Origin: Mastigamoeba balamuthi
Lineage: Eukaryota > Evosea > Mastigamoebida > Mastigamoebidae
Reading direction: 5' to 3'
DNA length: 64,000 nucleotides
NCBI GenBank assembly: GCA_902651635.1
Contig: CACRSC010000047.1
Location: forward strand, 116,015 to 180,014
How positions within the stretch are numbered: the first letter of the stretch is position 1; every line of letters starts with the position of its first letter. This document shows, piece after piece, positions 9,946-19,886 of the stretch. Made by a program: the position numbers and the translations under genes. A model generated the notes under the pieces. It saw only the letters and a list, made by a program, of their open reading frames with translations. It did not search any database and had not been told where the DNA came from.

Positions 9946-11470
9946 ATGGCCGACGACGACATCAACAAGGTGCACGGCTCGCCCGTCCCCGGCGCCGAGC
10001 GCCCCCCGGTCTCGTTTGTGGACTCGCCCACCGAGTGGGCCCGCGAGCGCTGCATGTCGCCGCTCGCGATGTTCGTCACGTCGCTGCTCGCCGCGCAGTT
10101 CGCCGCGCACACTCTCTCGGTGCGCTTCTCGCGCGCGGTGCTGCAGGAGACGTACGCGCCCTCTGCGGTCGTCATGCTGTCGGAGGCCCTCAAGGCGCTC
10201 GTCTGCGCCTGCGTCATCGCGGCGACGGGGCCCGCGAGCGAGGCGGCCGGGCGCGTCTTCACTGCTGCGCGCGGGGCGCCCCCGAGGCTGCTGGTGGTCG
10301 TCGTGGGGTACTTTGTGCAGAACATGCTCGCCATCGTCGCCATCCGCAACCTGACGCCCGCCACCTTCGCGCTGCTCATCCAGCTCAAGACCGCCTGGAC
10401 CGTCCTCTGGTCCATCATCCTCATCGGTGCGCCCCCACCCACCCCCACCCACCCCCCGCACACCGCATGCGCGCGCGCCCATATCCCTCCCCCACTTCGC
10501 GTGATCGCCGGCAGCATGAGAGCCCCCACAGTTTCCGCGTTCGGGTGGTTCGCTTTGGTCGTTTGGAAATCCGAGGGGGGCCGATGTGGGAGGAGTCACA
10601 TTGGCCCATGGATCGGTGTGTGTGTGGCGTGTGCACGCGCTGTTATCGCGGGCACTCAGCTCAAACGCCGCGCACCACGCAGGGAGGAAGTACTCGATCG
10701 GGCACTGGCGGGCCATTGCGCTGCTCGTCATGGCCACTCTGCTGCTGGACCCGACCACGTCGTCCAAGGCCCCGGCCGCTGCCCCGGCGGTCGCTGTCCT
10801 CAACACGACGTCGGCTGCAGTGAGCACGCACGCAGCGCGCGCTGTGGAGGCGGCAACGACGCACGCGGGGTCCGTCGTCGTCGGGGTCGCCTCAGTTGTT
10901 GCCATGGGGGCGCTGAGCGGGTTCTCCTCGGTCTACCTCGAGGTGATCCTCAAGGACTCGCCCCGCGTCTCCATCTGGGAGCGCAACCTGCAGCTCGCGC
11001 TCTGCTCGCTGGGCCCCGCGGCGCTCACGTGCTCGTTCAACGGCGCGCTGCCGCAGGCGCTGGCCATCGCCACGCTGCACTCGTGGGCGACGCTGCTGGT
11101 CATCTCGCTCAGCGCGCTGGGGGGCATCCTCGTCGCCGCGGTCATGAAGTACGCGGACAACGTCGTCAAGTGCTTCGCGACAGGCGCCGGGCTGTGCATC
11201 ACGGCCGCCGCGGGCTCTGTGCTGTTCAACGACAGGCTGGGCTTCGTCTCGATGGTGGGCATCGCCGTGGGCGTCGTCAGCGTCTTCAACTTCGCGGCCG
11301 AGGCGCCGCCCATCCAGCCGCCTGTCGACCAGGAGGCTGCGGCCGCTGCGGCCGCGGCCAACAGGCAGAAGCAGGGGACCGAGTGGAAGAAGACGTGGGC
11401 CATTGTGGGCACGCTGTTCGCCGTGGTGCTTGTCAAGCAGATCACACTGGGCAACAGGGCCGTCTCCTGA
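9946..11470 (+). CDS. SLC35A-family nucleotide-sugar transporter
   Basis: Two exons (9946-10426 and 10683-11470) encode a polytopic Golgi-type transporter that exchanges UDP-galactose, UDP-GlcNAc or CMP-sialic acid for the nucleoside monophosphate. Family marks are the end of exon 1, RNLTPATFALLIQLKTAWT, the loop GFSSVYLEVILKDSP followed by SIWERNLQLA, and the signature GGILVAAVMKYADNVVKCF. The exon 2 N-terminus has a longer Ala/Thr-rich lumenal loop than usual. The C-terminus adds an Ala tract and another hydrophobic segment after the KYADN region. The ATG at 9946 was chosen because the first helix and the conserved region follow it; an in-frame ATG at 9907 would add 13 residues. The substrate cannot be read from the sequence. 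Confidence 0.85.
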
Positions 11471-11589
11471 GTGCAGCCCGCGTGCAAGACAATCGACTCC
11501 GTTTCTTGGCACACGCTCTTTAATATGCGCAAGCGAAACCATGATGCGCCCAAGCGCGAGGCTAAGTGCTCTACTCTATTTATTACCAG

Positions 11590-12566
11590 CTAGCAGTTGC
11601 TGTGCCTCGCCAAGAGGACGGCGAAGCCCTCCATGTTGTGGCCGACGGCGTTGTGGATCTCATTTCTGGTGTACCGCGCACATACGTCGCACCCCTGGGC
11701 TGCGTCGTCCGGTGTCCTGTACGTACGAACGAAAACCGCCATTGCTGCAGCAGGCGCCCCGTCAGTCAAAGGCCGCCCGCACGAGCAAGGAGCAGCAGCA
11801 CTACCGTTGATGATGGCCGATTTCTGGAGAACGAAGCCGGGCACCATCTGCCCCAGCGCCTCCGCCACCCCGGGGATGAGGTCGCTTGCTGCAGGCGGCA
11901 GTGTCTCGCAGATGGGCAGCACCCTCCAGATCTCCACGATCACATGCAGACCTGATGGTACAGATGGTCAGCCTGTCAGGACGCCGACACAGAGTCCCAG
12001 AGAGCAAGCTGCCTGCCGACTCACGCACGTGGAAGGGGAGTGACGCTGCGAAAGATGTCGCAGCTCGGGGCTGGCAGCTGCACAGCGTGGGCGACGGTGT
12101 GGGTACCGGGCATCCCCTTCCTCTTGCACTGCCTCATGGGCTTCCTCGCGAAGACGGCGAACGGATCGCTGAACACCACCGTGTCGCGCATGCGGACCGC
12201 GACGACCACCGCCTTGCACTGCAGGTGGCCCCTGGAGGACGTGCAGTGCGACCGCAGGGTTGCCTGGTAGCACTCGAGGTCGTCGGGGAACCCCTCGGCA
12301 GTGACCGCGCGGGGGTGGGAGACAGTGAGAACGGGGCCGCACTTGGGGCACGTCAGCGGCGGGGACGGCAGGACCGCTGACCGAGCTTCCGAGTGTTCCA
12401 GAGCGGAGACGACGTCGGGAATGCCGAGGCCGCGGGCAACCCGCCAGCGGCGCGGCAGCAGCAGCTCGAGGGTGTAGGACCTGTACATGTGCACCACGGA
12501 GGTGCCCGCGCTGAGGACGGGGCCCTGGAACGCAGCGAACACGCGCTCTGTGCGAGACGGTATCAT
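11590..12566 (-). CDS. Cys-motif family protein A (long form), unknown function
   Basis: I do not recognise the family, but at least five other genes here share its plan. From the N-terminus: FAAFQGPVLSAGTSVVHMYR, a W-x(4)-[GR] helix segment (RRWRVARGLGIPDVVSALE), a CPKCG pair, then HCTSSRGHLQCKAVVVAV and the closing strand SDPFAVFARKP. The CxxC and C-x(5)-H could bind zinc. A basic patch (RQCKRKG) follows. A second conserved part is shared only with member F: VPGFVLQKS, then TPDDAAQ and RYTRNEIHNAVG. Three exons; the first donor is GTGCGTGAGT. An AATAAA on this strand at 11579-11584 follows the stop. The SDPFAVF-type strand recalls Ig-like transcription factors, but that is only an impression. 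Confidence 0.6.
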
Positions 12567-13269
12567 GGCGATTGCGTGTGCGCATGTAATCTGTGGAAGA
12601 CAACACGAAGAGAGACCGGGGAGAGCCAACCGTTGTTGCGAAATGCATGCACTTGTGAGGTGTTCAGTGTTTTCTTTCTCCTCGCACACGAGAAATACAC
12701 AATTCACATAATGGTTACACCTCGTGCTCTCTCACATTCGCCCATGCGAGCAGTCGCTCGTCGGCTGGGTGAGCGCAGAGCCGGAGTGAGCATGCGCTGC
12801 GTCGTCATTCACCCCCTTGAGGGTGAACGAGCCTCGTCGACCAAACACGCACTCACATAAAAAACACACCCTCCTGGCCCAAGATATCAGCAAAGGTGAC
12901 AACGTCTCGCGAGCAAGAAGTACCCTGGAGCGAGCTTATTCGGAATCCGTTTCATCCTGAGAGAAGACCATGAACAACATAATTGTCACGCTGTTTCCCC
13001 CTACTTCCGTTTTGTGGTCTCGCAGTGAGTAGTGTGCGTAACGTTGCCCAGAGGAGGCGTCGGCCGTCGGGAAGCAGGCCAGCTCGGGTGTCGGGCCCGC
13101 ACGCCGGAAGATGAGGGCCGGCCTGGGCTGATCTTGCGGGAGCTTTTTCTGCGGGATCTTTGGCAGCTGCGTAATTGCTCCGCCGTGACCCTTCCGTTTT
13201 CCTCCCGTCTATTTCGCAGATCTGCACCCAACTGAATCCCCGCCGCTGCTCCGCCTCCGCCACCGCGCA
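12567..13269. other. intergenic spacer, divergent promoters
   Basis: Lies between the starts of member A (minus) and the polyQ gene (plus). No gene is supported. AT-richer patches occur at about 12660-12720 and 12850-12890. Confidence 0.5.
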
Positions 13270-13455
13270 ATGGCGACGGGCCCCCGCGCGGTGCGCGCCC
13301 CCCACAGCCCTCCCTCCCGTGCGGGGGTGCTGAGGGCCTCCCTCCTCCCACCCCCCCAGCAGGCACAGGCGCAGGAGCAGGCACAGGGCGTGGGCCTCGC
13401 CGACTTCTACGACGGCTACGACGACTGCTGCACAGCGCCCGCCCTCTGCACGGCC

Positions 13456-13489
<34 letters not shown>

Positions 13490-15256
13490 GGCAGTGGTGC
13501 GCATAGGCAGCGTGAAGGAGGGCCAGCAGAGCGGGGCTGACGAGGGGTGCTGTGTGCTCCTCACTGTCTTCTCTCCTCTGTGCTCTTCTCTCTCGCTCTC
13601 GCTCTCCCTCTCGTTCTCTGTGCAGCGCAGAGTGCGGGCGCAGGGTGGAGGCGCTGCGCTGCTCGGGGTTCGGCGAGGCCGCGGGGAGGTGCGGGGCGGC
13701 GTGGGAGGCGTCGCTCGAGGCGTGCTGGGGGCTCTGCGCGTGCAGCCAGCTGTGCGAGGACCACGCGCTGCCCCTGCGCACGTGCCTCGCCCTCCACCCC
13801 GGTGCGTCTGTGCTCCTCTCTGTAGTTAGCTCTTTCTCCCTCTCCTCCTATCCCTCCTTCTCTTCTCGATGCCGTCGGGCCTTCTGGGATCCAATCCCTG
13901 GTGAAATTGTGTCCCTCACGCTTCCACAGCGCCACAGCACTCTGAACGTAGTGTCTGGCGGGCTCTCACACACACTCACTCTCTCGTGTGCGAGCCCTGC
14001 CCGCACAGGCTTGTGCAGCAGTTCTGCTAGCAGCAACATTTTGCAGTTGCTGCGTTGCTCTCGCGGTTAGTTGGCGTTGGGGTTTCTGACACCGCGCTGT
14101 GCTAGGCCTGGCGGAAGAGCACCACAGCGTCCTCGTGCTCCGGTCCAAGTGGGTCAGGAGATCCTCGCTGGATGCCTCGCAGCAGCAGCAGCAGCAACAA
14201 CAACAACAACGCCAGCAGCAGTGCGGGTGCAGTGGCGCGGCCTGCGCGCTGCGCCTGCGCAAGATGATGAGGTCCGACTGGGCCCGCAAGGACCCCCAGA
14301 GCACGCAGCGTGTGCAGGAGCTGCAGGAGCAGGCCGAGCGCGGCCTCTGCGTCGGCGTGTGCCGCACGCCCTACTTCTGCAAGGTCCACCTCTGCCCCGC
14401 GGCCCGCGCGAGGCCCGCGGGGCCCACGCGGTCCAAGGCCACGCAGTTTGTCTGCCAGCGCCCGCACGACCGCGTGGCCAACGGGCGCCACCACGAGCTC
14501 TTCGCCTTCTGGTGCGAGAGCGACCGCTGCTGCGCGCCGGGCAAGTGGTTCTCGCGCGAGGAGACGCACAGGTCCGCTGTCCGCAAGGCCCGCGGCGCCG
14601 ACCCCTCCTCGTCGCTGCAGCCCCCGGGCGCAGCCGCAGTCGCCGACGAGCACCCGGTCCTCTTCATCGACCGCAGGGCCGAGGACGCCGTGCGGCCCGC
14701 GGACCCCACGCGCAACGCGGACCGCCGGGGCGGCGGCGGCCCCGCGCCCGCAGCGAAGCGGAGGTACGGCTGGCGCCTGCGGGGAGGGGACACTCGCCTG
14801 CTGGTCGCCCTCCTCGCCCTCGCGTCTGTGCTGCTCTGCGGTGCCGCGGCCGCTGTGGGCGTTCTGGCGGCCCGCCCCTGCAGCGCAGGCGCTCTCAGGG
14901 CCGCTGCAGCCGCGGTGGACTCGCGCGGGTGCCCAGAGGCCGTGGACAGGCAGCTGTGCTTCGCCCACGGGGGGCAGGCGGTGGCGCAGCTCAAGTGCGT
15001 CAACTGCAGCAGGGCTGCGCGGGGCAACAGCAGCGCAGAGGCGTGGGCGTGCAGAGGCACCCTGGGCAGCACGTGGCTCGTCCAGCTCCGCGTGGACAGC
15101 ACGGGGGCCTACACGCTCGAGGCCACGCTGCTGCACGAGGACGCGTGCATTGTCTGCACGCCGTCGTCGAGCAACGGGACGCTGGACAGCCCCCGGGACA
15201 CCCTCGTCCTGGCCGACCCGGCGGGGATGAGCGGCTGGTCCTTTGTATTCCGCTAG
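13270..15256 (+). CDS. polyglutamine, Cys-rich single-pass membrane protein
   Basis: Not recognised. Three exons: 13270 to about 13498 (ends in a ten-Gln tract), about 13626-13800 and about 14106-15256. Both donors are GTGCG. Exon 2 holds a compact Cys module (CAECGRRVEALRCSG, ACWGLCACSQLCEDHALP). Exon 3 starts with a second Gln tract (about 14178-14220), then a Cys/His region (CRTPYFCKVHLCP, FWCESDRCCAPGKWFSREE), a basic linker, one hydrophobic helix at about 14798-14872 (LLVALLALASVLLCGAAAA), and a C-terminal domain with six or more Cys and N-glycosylation-like sites (NCS, NSS, NGT). There is no signal peptide at the N-terminus, so a type II orientation with a Cys-rich outer C-terminus is likely. 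Confidence 0.62.
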
Positions 15257-15633
15257 GGCCGCTGGACCACCGAACAGCTTCAGAATCGCCTCACCCGCGC
15301 TCTCCCCGCGCTGCGCATGACCCGTCTGTCAGCGTAGCCCACCGGGTTATATTTGTTGATTGCCACACACAAGCGCTGACCACGTGCAGCTGCGTGCAAT
15401 TGATTCCTGCACCGAGAGCGCTGCTTGGAAGCCCCGCACCAAGGGCACAGCGTGCTGTGCGACGAGATCCAGGTGCTGCCGTGCTCGCGTGGCGGCTTGC
15501 GTGCGCTGGGCGCTCAGTTGAGATGGGGGGTGGCCGAGTACGAGGGCCTCAGCCTGCGACGAGCACGGTCGCACAGGGCTGAGCCGTGTGTTCCGGTGGG
15601 CACGGAGCGATGGCAGCGATCGCCAGAGCAGCT
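15257..15633. other. intergenic spacer between convergent genes
   Basis: 3' flanks of two convergent genes. No gene or exact poly(A) signal is seen. Confidence 0.45.
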
Positions 15634-16195
15634 TTACTTGGGGGACTGGCGACTGGGCTCGGGGGCTGCGGCTACGGGCTTGAGCAGAGAGGCGAGCCTT
15701 CCGAGCTCCTCGGGTGCGTAGTCGTCGCGGTTGACCACGTCGAGCAGGTTGACGTTCCCCAGCCGCTTGTCTTGCGCCCGCAGCGTGAGGGCTCCAGCGG
15801 GGGAAAGCAGGACAGGGGAAGAGCGCGCACGGGGGTGGAGGAAGGGGTAGAGCCAGAGGGCGAGCTCGTGCTGGTCCTCGGGGTCGAGGCTCCAGGGGTT
15901 GCTGGGCAGCGCTCTGCTGCGCACAACGTGGCAGAGCCAGTCCGCGGCGTCCTGCGGCAGTCCCAGCACGCGCACCAGCATCCGCTTGGGCACGTCCCGC
16001 AGCAGGCCGACGTGGCGCACCTGCTCAGCCTGCACGCGCTCCCAGAAGCGCTGCAGCGTCTCCTCGTCGCACACCTCGCGGGGCAGAAGCTGCCCTGGCC
16101 CAGTGAGCAAGCGTGAGGTGCGCATAGCGGAGAACGAGAACCTCGCGCAGGACACCGATGGTCAGCCCCGTGTCGTCGGGAAACGTCCTGGGCAT
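15634..16195 (-). CDS. small unknown protein
   Basis: Not recognised. The start MPRTFPDDTGLTIGVLRE lies at 16195. A short intron of about 50 bases joins it to LLPREVCDEETLQRFWERVQ, followed by RHVGLLRDVPKRMLVRVLGL, a Trp-containing segment (NPWSLDPEDQHELALWLYP) and a C-terminal NLLDVVNRDDYAPEELGRL. The result is about 170 residues, rich in charged amphipathic helices, with no membrane segment or signal peptide. Long open frame, clean splice sites and coding-like composition support a real gene. Confidence 0.5.
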
Positions 16196-16423
16196 GGGGG
16201 CCGCAACACACGAGCAGAGTAGGAGTTGCAGGGCGGGACACAATCAACTCATTGGCGATATCTCCCAAACATCGGGCTATGTGCGATGTGCGTCTCCAGG
16301 TTCCCGTAGTTCTCTCGGAGGCGTAACGTTGGGAAGCGGAATCTTTGATATCAATCAATGATTCAGATTTGCGTGGTTTCTGGGATTGTATCTCATTTTC
16401 CCGATTTCCCTCGACGGATCGCC

Positions 16424-17735
16424 ATGGAAAACGCAGTGGCCGCTGTGCTCGAGGTGGTCGCCCCCCTGCTGGGCCCCGTGGCGCTGGCCCGGCTGTGCTC
16501 CACGTGCCGCGTGCTGTGCGCCGCTGGCCACAGCAGCGGCAGCGCGTGGCAGCGCTGCTACGAGTGCCAGTGGCCCCTCGACAGCCGCTGCTCGCCCCTC
16601 GTCGCCCCCTCCCCCGCTCCCGACGCCCCGCCTCCGCCGCCGGGATGGCTCCGCGCTGGCGCCTGGTTCGCGGAGACCTTCGCCCCGGTCGACGGCGACT
16701 GGCGGTCCGCGTGTGCCCGCCGCTGGCGCTACGACAGGTGCGCAGTCAGCTCGTTGTCCCTGCGCGGGTTCTGCGAGACAAAATCAATTGATTGTGCGGA
16801 ACAAGAGTATTGCATGCCTGTGCTCTGGGTCCCCTTCTCACTCCGACAGGCCGGCTGCGCCAAAGGGCTTCTGAAGCGGTGCGGACCCTCACACAGGCGG
16901 GCACCGAAACACCCGTCCCCGTGAGGTGAGCAGGGAGGTGGACATGGCTATCGCGAGAGGGGCCCTGGGATTCATCTCGATGGCCCACGGCAAGAGGAGG
17001 CTCGCATGGGCCCTGCGGTTCGGCAGTGACGGCGGGCCCATCACGCCGGGGATGATGTTCGGCTTCGCGCTGGCACGCATGCTCCGCTCCCCATCCTCCT
17101 GTTGACCTCGATCGAGGCCGCGCTGACAGGACAGACGCGGGAGGCGCCAGGCTGCTCCGAGAGAGGACCCGGAGGTCGTGTTCCGCGTTCCGCTCAGAGT
17201 CGTAGTGGAGCACGTGGACGACCTCGTGGCCAAGCTGATGGCCGCGTTCCTCGACCTCACCGCGCCAGACAGCGTCTGCGTCTCCGTTACGGGCGAGAGC
17301 AGGACCGACTGGTTCTGGCCGCACGTCTTCCAACGCGGCGATAGCGTCCGGCCCGCAGGCCAGGTGAGTGAACTGCACTGCACAGACTTTGCCCACTAGT
17401 GTATTTCTCAGAGTGCCCCGCAGTCGTCGTCGTCTTCCCAGGGGCTACACCTCTTCGTTGAGCTGGGAGAGCACTGCGTCACGTGCTGTGCGGATGGGTC
17501 GTTTGGGGTGGAGACGAGGATGCGAGCGGACCCCTGCGAGATCATCGTGTGGAGCCAGGGGCTGCTGGACGTCCTGTGGAACGACCCACCTGCGGCACTG
17601 GCCTGCGTGGACCACTACGAGGACGCGCCGCACCTGCCATGGAGAGCATCGCGTGAGGCCATGCACGAGTTTGGCAACGCTGAGCCTGGTGCTCGGAACT
17701 GGATTCTGCCGAGAGCCAAGGCAACCCTCCGGTAA
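16424..17735 (+). CDS. F-box-like protein, unknown substrate region
   Basis: Exon 1 (ATG 16424) reads MENAVAAVLEVVAPLLGPVA then LARLCSTCRVLCAAG and WQRCYECQWP. This is the spacing of an F-box: a Leu-rich helix, then LxxLxxxCR and a W/Y anchor; the classic LP start is absent. It ends DGDWRSACARRWRYDR at a GTGCG donor. Later exons at about 16927-17100, 17163-17363 and 17413-17735 carry MAIARGALGFISMAHGKRR, FRVPLRVVVEHVDDLVAKLM and HLFVELGEHCVTCCADGSFG. If it is an F-box protein it would link a substrate to an SCF ubiquitin ligase. The exon joins are not all certain and the C-terminal region is unrecognised. Confidence 0.45.
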
Positions 17736-17937
17736 ATGTCTGTTGCCACACTTTGCCTTTACAAATGAGAGCCCATCATCCTCAGTAGCAGTAACAAACT
17801 CTCTCCTTTTACTAGACATCAGCAAAGATGTTTGTGATTGAGACAAACCGGTCGGAAGATACGAGAGACCAATCCGGTGGGATACTGTTCCTGTGAAGGA
17901 CTAAACAGAACAAAAACACAAGGGCCAAGAACAAAAG

Positions 17938-18009
17938 TTCCGAAGCCGGGAATCGAACCCGGGGCAAGCAGGTGAGAGCCGCTTATGTTACCAACTACAC
18001 CACTTCGGA
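17938..18009 (-). tRNA. tRNA-Glu (CTC)
   Basis: A full 72-base cloverleaf on the minus strand. The acceptor strands TCCGAAG and CTTCGGA pair over seven bases, the anticodon loop is CTCTCAC with anticodon CTC, and the T arm is CCGGGTTCGATTCCCGG. Discriminator base A; no intron. Identical in sequence to the tRNA at 28963. Confidence 0.93.
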
Positions 18010-19050
18010 ATCTATACAGTTTTAATATCGATAAACACAGTGCTAAGCACTTTTCTTGTCGAAGCCAAACAACTCGTACTCGATTCAACAGACTTCTCTG
18101 CTTTTGCCTGCACTATGGCCTTTCCTACTGCTTTCTGAGGGCCTTTATGTACTGATCGGTCACTCTAGTTCACTGAGCATCTACAGCTCTTCCCTTACTG
18201 TTTCCAGCAACTTCTATCTGTTTGTCATCTCTGGAATCTGCCAGAGGTATAGGGCACCTTCCGAAAATTGTATGATAGAAATGTGAGGGATTTAATAATT
18301 AAATTTCTCTAATACATGGAAACGAGCCAGAGCGGGATCAAGCACTAAGCAAAACAGATGTTTAAATGATAGTTGTAAAGAATGAGAATGATTCTTGACT
18401 CTTAGTGTGCTTCTGTCAGTATTATGACTGTATAATGTGTATTCTTCACATGTTCAGCAGCTCTATTAGTAGCAGGAACACTCTCAGAAGGAACACAAAC
18501 CACTTTCGTATCATTCAAACAAAGATGCAATAAAAATCAGACAGTTGCGTCCTTGCTGCATTTCCTTAGATGTAAGAATCAATATTAGAATACTATTACT
18601 ATAACTTGTAGATCATATGATGAAGAGGTATCTTATATGACTTCATTGAAAGAGATAGTATTTTGTGTCAACTCAATTAATTAAAATGAAAAATATTATC
18701 ACACTGCAAAATGAGATCATTTGATTCTCAGCTTAAATAGAATGTCTCTTGAGATTAAAGAGGAAATAAATCTTCTTTGTTGTTGAAATTTCGGTATTTT
18801 TCATAATTAATCCGAATTATATTACTAGCAACTGATTTGATCAGTTATGGAACTGCTTAAAGAGATTCGAATCCTCCGAGAGCACCTAATACAGCTCACT
18901 AAGAGGGCAGAAGCAGTATTCATCTTCAGCCCTTCCAGCTCGACTTCTGACTCTGTGGATCATACGACCACCTGGCATAGAGTCCACTGAAGACGGACTT
19001 TGAATGCTTTGAGGAGGGCTTCCTGAACATAAATGGGTCACTGTAGTGTA

Positions 19051-19242
19051 GTCACTTCCTGAGGTACAGTGCTGGCCAAAAATGAACTAAAGATCCGAAT
19101 CCATATTTGATTTATTTTTCTCAATTGAGTGGTCAGAGTGCTGATCACTAATATAGGGTGTAGTTACCATTGGCCATTTCCACCTTCTGCAAATGTGAAG
19201 ACATAAATTCAACCAATCTCAGCATACTTAACAGGAAGTGAC
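19051..19242. repeat. 11-bp inverted repeat around transposon end
   Basis: GTCACTTCCTG at 19051-19061 is exactly inverted as CAGGAAGTGAC at 19232-19242. The left arm lies just outside the Tc1-like terminal sequence and the right arm inside the relic. Confidence 0.5.
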
Positions 19243-19740
19243 TTCCACTCTTTGCAAATGGCACAAGAGAAATTCCTTCATGTTTATGGGATTCCTAAGC
19301 ATTACACGTGATTTGAGTAGTTTCCAAACGTTTTCAATGGGGTTGAGATTTGGGGTTTTCATGTGCAAATCTGAGACGATCTTTACAGTGATGATCAGAG
19401 AGTAGTGGCTTGGCTACGGGCTTGAAATTTTTTAGACCAGCATCGTTAATTCGATGGCATACAGTTTGATCAGATACAACTATTCCTTTGGCTTTTAATT
19501 CCACTGTAATTTTGGCAGATCCTCTGTATTCATTTTTCGATTGCTGTAAAAAATACGAATCTTCATCTGGGAAGGTAATTCGAGTACGTCCATGGGGCTT
19601 TCCACAGTCTGCATGATAGTGATCCCACCAGAACCGAGTTGTTTTGAGGTTGATCTTTGCATACCTTACAGCCGCAGAGGCTGACATCCGGGCCCATCTC
19701 ATGGGTCTGTATGAACAATAGAACCCACATGAGCTTCTCC
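19065..19740 (-). mobile_element. decayed Tc1-like DNA transposon
   Basis: At the plus-strand left end a TA is followed by CAGTGCTGGCCAAAAA, typical of Tc1-family terminal inverted repeats. On the minus strand an open frame (about 19740-19334) encodes the Tc3-like helix-turn-helix region, with a GRTRITFPDED hook and IVVSDQTVCHRINDAGLKNF. The next matching piece, PNLNPIENVWKLLKS (19356 down to about 19312), is the Tc1 C-terminal motif in another frame. The catalytic DD34E core between them is missing, so an internal deletion has removed well over 100 codons. I find no matching inverted repeat at the right end, so that end is lost. It cannot make transposase. Confidence 0.75.
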
Positions 19741-19886
19741 GAGAGGACAATTTATAGATTATGAATAATATTATCCAGAAATAGCTCCTGATTAAAATAA
19801 AATTTTAAGATCAGCATTCCTGATATTCAATTGATACTCCCAAAGTGCACTGAGCACAATCACCCCCCTTCATCATTTCCTTCAGT

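Larger units (their letters stand above)
17736..19886. other. AT-rich island without protein gene
   Basis: Base composition drops sharply from GC-rich to AT-rich at about 17740 and recovers after about 19880. The island holds one tRNA gene and a decayed Tc1-like transposon (separate entries). Between 18010 and 19050 I see only AT-rich sequence with no credible coding frame. Confidence 0.7.

Noticed and set aside
18056-18286. A 76-codon frame in the AT-rich island
   Set aside because: Hydrophobic by composition, no start context, no relatives; probably chance.
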